Of a stretch of 56,447 nt of DNA, positions 50,263-56,447 are shown piece after piece (position 1 is the stretch's first letter; every line of letters starts with the position of its first letter). This DNA comes from Bacteroidota bacterium (GTDB lineage Bacteria > Bacteroidota > Bacteroidia > Chitinophagales > Chitinophagaceae): assembly GCA_029558715.1 (NCBI GenBank), contig JAKQEA010000171.1, positions 1 through 56,447 on the forward strand, given 5' to 3'. The notes below the pieces were generated by a model, which worked only from the letters and a program-made list of their open reading frames with translations, made no database searches and was not told where the DNA came from. The translations under genes and the position numbers were made by a program.

Positions 50263-50703
50263 TTAATAATCGTCATCATCTTCATCGTCATAATCTTTAT
50301 CATCAAAGAGGTCTTTAAACTCATCGTCTTCAAATTTAAAATCTTCCTCATCTGCTCCCTTCTTGGTAATACCTGCCCCTGCACCACCGGTAGCTTTCTT
50401 ACCCTTTGATTTTGGAATATCAAACTCGTCAAAATCAGGATCCCACTCTTCCTCTTCTTCCGGTTTATCCCAATCATCTGTTTCCTCTTCTGCATCATCG
50501 TCATCATCTTCATCCTCTTTTCCTTTCTTGGTTGTTGCTTTACCTCCTTTCTTCGCAGGTTTTACATCGTCATCATCTTCATCATCCTCTTCTTCTTCCT
50601 CTTTTTTCTTAGGTTTCGGCGCAGATTTTTTTGCCGCTTCTATTTCAGAGGCAGTTTTCACTTTACCCGTAGTCGTTTTTTCCTTTGCTGGTTTTATGGC
50701 CAT
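50263..50703 (-). CDS. Highly acidic low-complexity protein
   Basis: A 146-residue protein in three parts: a basic N-terminus (MAIKPAKEKTTTGKVKTASE, KSAPKPKKK), long Glu/Asp runs mixed with Lys, and a C-terminus EDFKFEDDEFKDLFDDKDYD. It recalls acidic tails such as RpoE (delta) or histone-chaperone-like proteins, but no domain can be named. The DNA is a long run of GAT/GAA codons, so the opposite strand shows a false serine-rich ORF. A role with RNA polymerase or nucleic acid is only a guess. Confidence 0.7.
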   Translation of the reverse strand: MAIKPAKEKTTTGKVKTASEIEAAKKSAPKPKKKEEEEEDDEDDDDVKPAKKGGKATTKKGKEDEDDDDDAEEETDDWDKPEEEEEWDPDFDEFDIPKSKGKKATGGAGAGITKKGADEEDFKFEDDEFKDLFDDKDYDDEDDDDY

Positions 50704-50825
50704 AGTTTAACAGGATTAATGCTGTAAAATTTCAGCGAAGTTTTTAATTAGCCAAATTTTTAAAATGTTTTTTTTCTATTCCGATTGCACCTTTGGTTAC
50801 ACCACAGGCTTTGAATAAATGATGA

Positions 50826-52091
50826 TTATTTCACCTGTATTATCTGATCCCGTCCCGGTCCGTTGGAAATATAATGAATATCCACGCCGAGGTATTTATT
50901 GATAAAACTAACATACGTTTTCATAGTATCAGGCAACTCTGCGAAAGTTTTAGCTGCACTGGTAACTATATTCCAGCCGGTAAATCCTTTGTAAACCGGT
51001 TCTGGCTTTTGGCGGTCCATCTGGAAAGGTATTTCCTGGCTCTCTTTCCCGTTTATTTTATAGGCCGTACAAACTTCTAATTCTTTAAATGCATCTAACA
51101 CATCTGCCTTTGTCATGACAATCTTTGTCACACCATTTATCATACAGGCAAAATTCAGGGCAACCAGGTCAATCCAGCCACAACGACGGGGTCTGCCGGT
51201 AGTGGCCCCAAACTCATTTCCAATCTTTCTCAGTTCCTCCCCTGTTTCGTTTTCTAATTCTGTCGGGAAAGGTCCGCCACCTACCCGGGTGCAATATGCT
51301 TTTGTTACTCCAATCACATCTCTTATCTGCTGAGGTGCTATTCCCAGTCCGCTGCAAACACCGGCAGAAATGGTATTAGATGAGGTTACATACGGGAAGG
51401 TTCCAAAATCAATATCCAGCATACTGCCCTGTGCCCCTTCTGCAAGAACCCTTTTACCTGCTTTTATCTGGTTATTGATAAAATACTCTCCATTCACAAT
51501 ATTCAGTTCCTTCAAAAATTCAAGGGCTTCAAAGAATTCTTCCTCCCATGCAGTAATATCTTCCTGGAAATTATAATTATCCAGCAGCCGTTGATGTTTC
51601 AACCGCAGTTTTATATACTGTGTAGTGAAATTCTTATCCAGCAGATCTCCTACCCTCAATCCATTTCTTCCGGTCTTGTCCATGTAAGTGGGGCCAATAC
51701 CTTTTAAGGTAGAGCCTATCTTTTGGTTGCCTTTTGATAACTCAGCGGCTTTATCCAATGCCCTGTGAGTTGGCAAAATAAGATGGGTACGTTCAGCAAT
51801 AAATAAATTCTTTTTCAGGTCAATACCAAACGAAGCCACGGTATCACATTCTCTTTTAAGTGTTACCGGGTCAAGCACCACCCCATTGCCGATGAGGTTA
51901 ACTATTCCGGCATGAAACACTCCAGAGGGAATCTGGTGCAATACCACCTTTTTATCATTTACGTATAATGTGTGTCCTGCATTGGGACCGCCCTGGAAAC
52001 GGGCCACCACATCATACTCTTTGGCAAAAAAATCAACAATCTTCCCTTTTCCTTCATCGCCCCACTGGAGGCCAAGTATTACATCAACCAT
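50826..52091 (-). CDS. purA: Adenylosuccinate synthetase
   Basis: A 421-residue enzyme that converts IMP and aspartate with GTP into adenylosuccinate. It starts MVDVILGLQWGDEGKGKIVD (the GTP P-loop), then RFQGGPNAGHTLYVND, IGSTLKGIGPTYMDKTGRNG and LAEGAQGSMLDIDFGTFPYV. Length and motifs are normal. Confidence 0.96.
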   Translation of the reverse strand: MVDVILGLQWGDEGKGKIVDFFAKEYDVVARFQGGPNAGHTLYVNDKKVVLHQIPSGVFHAGIVNLIGNGVVLDPVTLKRECDTVASFGIDLKKNLFIAERTHLILPTHRALDKAAELSKGNQKIGSTLKGIGPTYMDKTGRNGLRVGDLLDKNFTTQYIKLRLKHQRLLDNYNFQEDITAWEEEFFEALEFLKELNIVNGEYFINNQIKAGKRVLAEGAQGSMLDIDFGTFPYVTSSNTISAGVCSGLGIAPQQIRDVIGVTKAYCTRVGGGPFPTELENETGEELRKIGNEFGATTGRPRRCGWIDLVALNFACMINGVTKIVMTKADVLDAFKELEVCTAYKINGKESQEIPFQMDRQKPEPVYKGFTGWNIVTSAAKTFAELPDTMKTYVSFINKYLGVDIHYISNGPGRDQIIQVK

Positions 52092-52186
52092 GATTCAGTT
52101 ATCAGTTATTTTTTCATTGCCCCTTTGAAATTGGCGGGCCACCTGCCGTAGCATTTGCGAAGGCAGGGCAAAAATACGGGTTCACT

Positions 52187-52220
52187 AAAAAGCCACCGAA
52201 TTAAATCCGGTGGCTTTCTG
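52187..52220 (-). terminator. Rho-independent terminator of the gliding-type surface protein gene
   Basis: On the minus strand AGCCACCG (complement of 52208-52215) pairs with CGGTGGCT (complement of 52191-52198), followed by TTTTTAG. It lies about 70 bases after the stop codon at 52284. A second hairpin CCTGCC...GGCAGG lies at about 52142-52167. Confidence 0.75.
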
Positions 52221-52283
52221 TTTATTTTATTCCCATTCAGCAATAACTTATCAACGGGGAGAAAAAAGCTTACCTGTTGCTTA

Positions 52284-55274
52284 TTACCTTATGAGCATTA
52301 CGGTTCCTTTTTTAGATATTATCCTGTTATCCTTAGTCAGCCCTTCAATCATCCAAACATATACCCCGCTGGCCTGCTCTGTTCCGCCAAAACGACCATC
52401 CCACCCGTCATTAAGTTTGGTAGTAGAAAAGACCATCTGGCCCCAGCGGTTAAAGACCCTGAAATAGTTGTAGCTCTTCATACCCACGGGGAAGGGAGTG
52501 AATTTATCATTCTTACCATCATTGTTGGGCGAAAATCCTGTAGGTACATAAATATCAGGACCTGTGTACACTCTTACTTTTACGTAGCCCTCACCGCGGC
52601 AACCCGCAATAGTGGAGGTAATTACCTGGTATTGTATATCCTGGCCAATAGCGCCCACTGTTACAACCGGGTTAGGAATTGTTGGATCACTCAATCCTAC
52701 TGATGGATTCCAGCTGTAATTGATCACATCACTGTCTGATGGCACCGCCAGTAACTGAAACTGGTCTCCAGGGTAACCAATGGTATCGTATGGGAAGGTT
52801 TTAACTTTTATTGGCGGTGTTACATCAATACGCATATCATCTGTAACAAGTGAGGCACAACCATTCACATCAGATATGATAGAAAGAGTATATACCACAT
52901 CCTTTGATGGGGTGGAAAGCGGATTGGCCATAGCAGGATTATCAAGATAAGTAGATGGCGACCAGGAATATTGGGTGCCGCCACCAGCCGCCTGCAACCT
53001 GTAATTCTGACCATAACAGATAAACCCATCAGGACCAGCATTGGGCACAGGAGCAGCATTTACATTCACTACCACTGTATCATTAGCGCTGCAACGACCC
53101 AGCGTAGCAGTAACAATGTATTGAGTTGTTACAGTTGGGTTGGCTACAGGATTAGATATGGTGGTACTGCTCAACCCGGTTGCTGGTGTCCATGCGTATT
53201 GTGTGGCATTCGAGTTTAACTGTAATTGTGTTGATTTGCTTTCACAAATAGTCGGGTCTGTTTGCCTGGTTAATGTAAGGTCATTTGTCAATCCCACTGT
53301 TGTACTGAAGGTGGTGGTGCAACCAAGATTATCTTTTACTGTTACCGTATAGTTACCCGGCGCCACATTAAACTGGTTGGATGACTGAAAATTAGTTCCA
53401 TCAATTGAATAGGTGTAGGTATTGTTTCCCCCGGTGGCTGTTACGACTATCATACCATCATTACCGCCATTGCAACTGGCATTGGTAGTGGCTGAGTTGG
53501 CTGCTAACACAGCAGGCTCTGTTACGGTAGCATTCTGGGTAGAGATACATCCATTCGCATCCCTGATGCTTACCGTATAGTTACCGGCAGGAACATTAAA
53601 TACATTAGCTGCCTGCCAGGTAGTTCCGTCTAATGAATACTGGTAAGGAGAAACACCCCCGTTAGCTGCTACAATCAGTGTACCATTGCTCTGTGCATTA
53701 CAAATAGCGGCAGAGGCTGATATAGAAGTAGCCAATACAGCAGGTTCTGCTACTGTAACCGGTACTGTGCCCTGGCAACCACCACCTTCTCTGAAATAAA
53801 CGGTATAAGTGCCTGCAATAAGACCATTGAATGTATTACTTGCCTGCCAGGTAATGCCATCCAGTGAATACTCAAAAGGAGCCGTACCTACTGAAGGTTG
53901 AGCTACAGTAATTGTACCGGTAGCACTGCCATTGCACAGAGCATCTGTTTTGGTAGCCGTGGTTGCAATGGGTGGGCCTGCAGCAATACTGGTTGACAAT
54001 ACCGGAGTGATGCATCCAAATGCATCGGTAACCACAACATTATGATTACCTGCTGCAACATTAGTAAAGGTATAAGGAGATGGGCCAGTTACAGGTGGTG
54101 CTCCGTCAAGAGAATAAGAAAATGGTGCTGTACCTGTAGTTGGAGTAACAGTAATTGATCCATTCGAAGCACCGTTACATAAAGTTGGACTTGGAGTTAC
54201 AGTCGCCTGCATCTGAGTCAGGTTCACCGTAACAGTATCATATGAAATTAATTGCGCCGGTGAGCCATCACAAGCCGAATAGGTAGTTCGTACTACAAAA
54301 TTTGTCGAGCTTCCATTCACGCAAACATTTGGAAAACTTAAATCAAGTAATCCGGCTGTTGTAGTACTTGTATCAGCTGTAGCTACCAATGCGCCCCCCA
54401 TAGTCAGCAACTCAGATGTAACGTATCTTGACGTACCTGCCGATGGAATAAACTTATACCCGGTATTGGTTTCATTCCACACTGTATTGTTTTTTCCGGG
54501 TGCTGCAATAGCCTGGTTTTGATTCCAGTTTTGAATACCAAGGATAGCTCTTCCTGCATTAGTGGAAGAAGCACATGATTTTTGTTGAAAAAATATTTCG
54601 ATTATCCCGGTTGACTCATGCATTACCATTTGAAATGTATTGGCGGGAATCGGACAGGAAGCCGCGGAAACTCCAAACACCCCAATATGATAATAACTAA
54701 CCACAAACTTTCGGCAAGGTGCAGTCCCAATTACCTCCCATTGTATTTTTCTTGTTGCCGGGCTGGCCACCGTTCTTGGATCAAGATCTGAATAAGCACC
54801 CATAATAGATGCCCGGGGATAGTATGTAGAACCTGAATTACAAATAGTGCCCCCGGCGAACGGAATAGGCTGAGTTATAGGCCAGGCATTACTACAGGCA
54901 GCATTGGCAGGATCAAAAGTAACTATCCCATTAGAGCCAACAACCGCACTGGTATATGACTGTCCATAAAAACAGAAGGTAAAGGGTAAATTAATAAGAT
55001 TACTATACTGGTCGTCATTATACAAAGCTATATCAGTTGCCCCCGTTGGGGTGTTGTAAGGATAAGGAGCATAAGGTGTTGTTACGAGGGTATAATCTGA
55101 AGATGATTTGATATGGGGAATCTGAAAGGTTAATGCGTTACAAATTTGTGAGCAATCTCTGTTGACTACGGCTCCATTGATATTTGTAGGAATACAATTT
55201 TGTGCAACAATTTCCTTAGAAAAAAGAAAAACAAAACCCAGTACGGCAAAAACTTTCAACAGTCTTAGTCTCAT
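52284..55274 (-). CDS. Surface protein with SprB repeats and gliding-type (CHU_C) sorting domain
   Basis: 996 residues from the ATG at 55274 (MRLRLLKVFAVLGFVFLF..., signal peptide ending IVAQ). The N-terminal third is a beta-rich region with LPFTFCFYGQSYTSAVVGSN. Four SprB-type repeats follow, each with an ...CNG..NG.I.V....G..PY.YS.DG pattern. Two PKD/Ig-like repeats come next (TQYAWTPATGLSSTTISNP and TQYSWSPSTYLDNPAMANP). The end IYVPTGFSPNNDGKNDKF with FNRWGQMVFSTTKLNDGWDG and SGVYVWMIEG is the CHU_C/type B C-terminal domain for the type IX secretion system. It is likely a T9SS-exported adhesin. Confidence 0.93.
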   Translation of the reverse strand: MRLRLLKVFAVLGFVFLFSKEIVAQNCIPTNINGAVVNRDCSQICNALTFQIPHIKSSSDYTLVTTPYAPYPYNTPTGATDIALYNDDQYSNLINLPFTFCFYGQSYTSAVVGSNGIVTFDPANAACSNAWPITQPIPFAGGTICNSGSTYYPRASIMGAYSDLDPRTVASPATRKIQWEVIGTAPCRKFVVSYYHIGVFGVSAASCPIPANTFQMVMHESTGIIEIFFQQKSCASSTNAGRAILGIQNWNQNQAIAAPGKNNTVWNETNTGYKFIPSAGTSRYVTSELLTMGGALVATADTSTTTAGLLDLSFPNVCVNGSSTNFVVRTTYSACDGSPAQLISYDTVTVNLTQMQATVTPSPTLCNGASNGSITVTPTTGTAPFSYSLDGAPPVTGPSPYTFTNVAAGNHNVVVTDAFGCITPVLSTSIAAGPPIATTATKTDALCNGSATGTITVAQPSVGTAPFEYSLDGITWQASNTFNGLIAGTYTVYFREGGGCQGTVPVTVAEPAVLATSISASAAICNAQSNGTLIVAANGGVSPYQYSLDGTTWQAANVFNVPAGNYTVSIRDANGCISTQNATVTEPAVLAANSATTNASCNGGNDGMIVVTATGGNNTYTYSIDGTNFQSSNQFNVAPGNYTVTVKDNLGCTTTFSTTVGLTNDLTLTRQTDPTICESKSTQLQLNSNATQYAWTPATGLSSTTISNPVANPTVTTQYIVTATLGRCSANDTVVVNVNAAPVPNAGPDGFICYGQNYRLQAAGGGTQYSWSPSTYLDNPAMANPLSTPSKDVVYTLSIISDVNGCASLVTDDMRIDVTPPIKVKTFPYDTIGYPGDQFQLLAVPSDSDVINYSWNPSVGLSDPTIPNPVVTVGAIGQDIQYQVITSTIAGCRGEGYVKVRVYTGPDIYVPTGFSPNNDGKNDKFTPFPVGMKSYNYFRVFNRWGQMVFSTTKLNDGWDGRFGGTEQASGVYVWMIEGLTKDNRIISKKGTVMLIR

Positions 55275-55429
55275 AAAAACAGATGCAGTTGGTATGGTAA
55301 AAATCAGTTCCTGAACGGCCTTCAAGGTAAGCAAAAAAATGCGTTTATGCGGGGTTTTGCAACCTGATTGTGGACAAAAAGGAAATAGGGGAAATACGAT
55401 TATGCTTTAATTGATGAGTATCAATTCTC

Positions 55430-56447
55430 TTAGGAGGGAATATCTTCCATATCATACCGCTCTACTGATTCTATACCTGGCAATTTCAACAGGTTCTGCA
55501 CCAGGTTATCCAGTTCTTCTTTGTCATGCACATACAGCCGTATATTACCTTTAAAAAGTCCTTCATTGGCTTCAATGGTAAGGGCAGCAATATTGATCTT
55601 CAGTTCACCCGATATCAGGTTGGTGATCTTATTCACCACTCCCACATCATCCATACCTACGATCTTCACCCCGGTAAGGAATGATATCTCTTTATTCTTG
55701 GCCCATTTTGTTTTCACAACCCGGTGTCCATAGTTGGCCAGCAGTTTGGCTGCATTAGGACAGTTGGTACGGTGAATGGTCAATCCTTTTCCGGTGGTTA
55801 CAAATCCAAACACATCATCACCGGGAATAGGCTTGCAGCAATTGGCCAGGTTGTAAACAATCTTATCACTGCTTTCTCCAAAAATAATGAGCTCTGTATC
55901 CTTTCTGTTATTGAGCTGCCCGGGAATATATTCGGGTTTATCCGGGTACAGCTTCAATGGTTTTGGCGCTTCTATCCTGTCGCCAATTACTTTGAAATCT
56001 TTCAGGTCTTTCAGGTCGATGTTCTTGACAGAAACCTGGTAAAAAAGATCAAGATTAGAACTGAGTTTATACCAGTGCACCAGTTCATCAATATTATGCT
56101 GTGACATGGAAGCCCCCATACCTTCCAGTTTGCGCTGCACGGCATACTTTCCTTCATCTGCCACTTTTCTTTTTTCCTCCTTTAACGCATCTCTTATTCT
56201 TCCTTTTGCTTTGGAGGTAACCACAAAGCCAAGCCAGTCTTCGGATGCTTTTTGTTTATTACTGGTGATGATCTCCACCTGGTCACCGCTATGCAGTTTA
56301 TGACTGATAGGTACCAGCTTGTGATTCACTTTGGCGCCGATTGTTTTTACCCCGATAGCACTGTGAATAGCAAAGGCAAAATCCAGTGCGGTAGAACCGA
56401 CAGGCAGCATCTTTACATCTCCTTTGGGAGTATATACATAGATCTCT
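55430..56447 (-). CDS. RelA/SpoT-family (p)ppGpp synthetase/hydrolase, C-terminal part (5' end outside window)
   Basis: The minus-strand frame is open to the window edge. Upstream of the ATG at 56410 it reads EIYVYTPKGDVKMLPVGSTA then LDFAFAIHSAIGVKTIGAKV, which is the TGS domain. A helical region and a zinc-finger-like segment (IVYNLANCCKPIPGDDVFGF, TIHRTNCPNA) follow, then an ACT domain at the end (VGVVNKITNLISGELKINIA). The catalytic hydrolase and synthetase domains lie outside the window. Such proteins make and degrade the starvation signal (p)ppGpp. Confidence 0.93.
   Translation of the reverse strand, partial: EIYVYTPKGDVKMLPVGSTALDFAFAIHSAIGVKTIGAKVNHKLVPISHKLHSGDQVEIITSNKQKASEDWLGFVVTSKAKGRIRDALKEEKRKVADEGKYAVQRKLEGMGASMSQHNIDELVHWYKLSSNLDLFYQVSVKNIDLKDLKDFKVIGDRIEAPKPLKLYPDKPEYIPGQLNNRKDTELIIFGESSDKIVYNLANCCKPIPGDDVFGFVTTGKGLTIHRTNCPNAAKLLANYGHRVVKTKWAKNKEISFLTGVKIVGMDDVGVVNKITNLISGELKINIAALTIEANEGLFKGNIRLYVHDKEELDNLVQNLLKLPGIESVERYDMEDIPS

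Noticed and set aside
50363-50710. Plus-strand serine-rich ORF
   Set aside because: It is the mirror of the Asp/Glu codon runs of the acidic gene on the minus strand and has no start context of its own.
52155-52703. 182-codon plus-strand ORF over the C-terminus of the SprB-repeat protein
   Set aside because: It crosses the terminator and the conserved sorting domain on the minus strand; it is a shadow.
53330-54190. Regularly spaced similar DNA segments, at first sight CRISPR-like
   Set aside because: They are the coding repeats of the SprB-type domains, too long and too variable for CRISPR.
1-56447. tRNA or rRNA genes
   Set aside because: No T-loop GGTTCRAATCC-type sequence with a matching acceptor stem was found by eye.

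Overview
The window looks like a chromosomal segment of a Bacteroidota bacterium, most likely in or near the family Chitinophagaceae (inference from gene content, not from a search). Supporting signs are a secreted protein with SprB-type repeats and a CHU_C/gliding-type C-terminal sorting domain, OMP_b-brl-type TonB-linked barrels, many lipoproteins and signal peptides ending in -SQ or -AQ, ribonuclease Y, promoters that fit the Bacteroidota pattern TTG-N19/20-TAnnTTTG, and few Shine-Dalgarno sequences. No tRNA, rRNA, CRISPR array, transposase or integrase was seen.

1-11,668 (all minus strand): an ECF sigma factor with a C-terminal TPR-like extension (ECF42-like) lies upstream of a tightly packed run of 13 genes. 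These encode an exported DinB-fold protein, a tiny signal-peptide-like ORF, a TonB-dependent barrel protein, DUF3179, DUF1579 (twice), GNAT, a small lipoprotein, DUF2911-TPR, a tandem aspartyl-protease-like lipoprotein, a DUF4440 lipoprotein, a DUF5367 membrane protein and an HIT-domain protein cut by the window edge. Most are exported, so the run reads as an envelope operon; a sigma-like promoter candidate precedes it.

11,669-16,712 (plus strand): an AT-rich accessory array of five unrelated single genes (RBBP9/YdeN hydrolase, LysE exporter, DUF1572 DinB-fold protein, class-C-like serine hydrolase, subclass B1-type metallo-beta-lactamase). The spacers are long imperfect palindromes that begin with AAC and end with GTT, resembling integron attC sites. 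Two of them are clearly related to each other. No integrase is present, so this resembles an integrase-less cassette cluster. A decayed gene fragment follows. This is the most unusual part of the window.

16,713-56,447: mostly core genes. They include citrate synthase of mitochondrial type, LptF/G permease, tgt, a family 2 glycosyltransferase, rsmG, an orphan NarL-type response regulator with a possible operator and small RNA behind it, an M1 peptidase, an iodotyrosine-deiodinase-like nitroreductase, rsmI-purS-pssA, an M24 peptidase, pckA, a DUF922 protein, a deoxynucleoside kinase, trpS, gatC, two ABC ATPases, a cobalamin adenosyltransferase, an esterase, a DUF2795-like protein, fabI, a FabH-like synthase, and a division/RNA block (pheT, coiled-coil protein, zapA, probable 6S-like RNA, rny). 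After these come rplS, tatA, gatA, a lytic transglycosylase, pabB, an acidic protein, purA, the large gliding-type surface protein, and the 3' part of a RelA/SpoT gene that runs off the right edge.

Start codons were moved inward from the longest ORF where a signal peptide or family N-terminus made that clear. All functions are read from motifs by eye; no database search was run.
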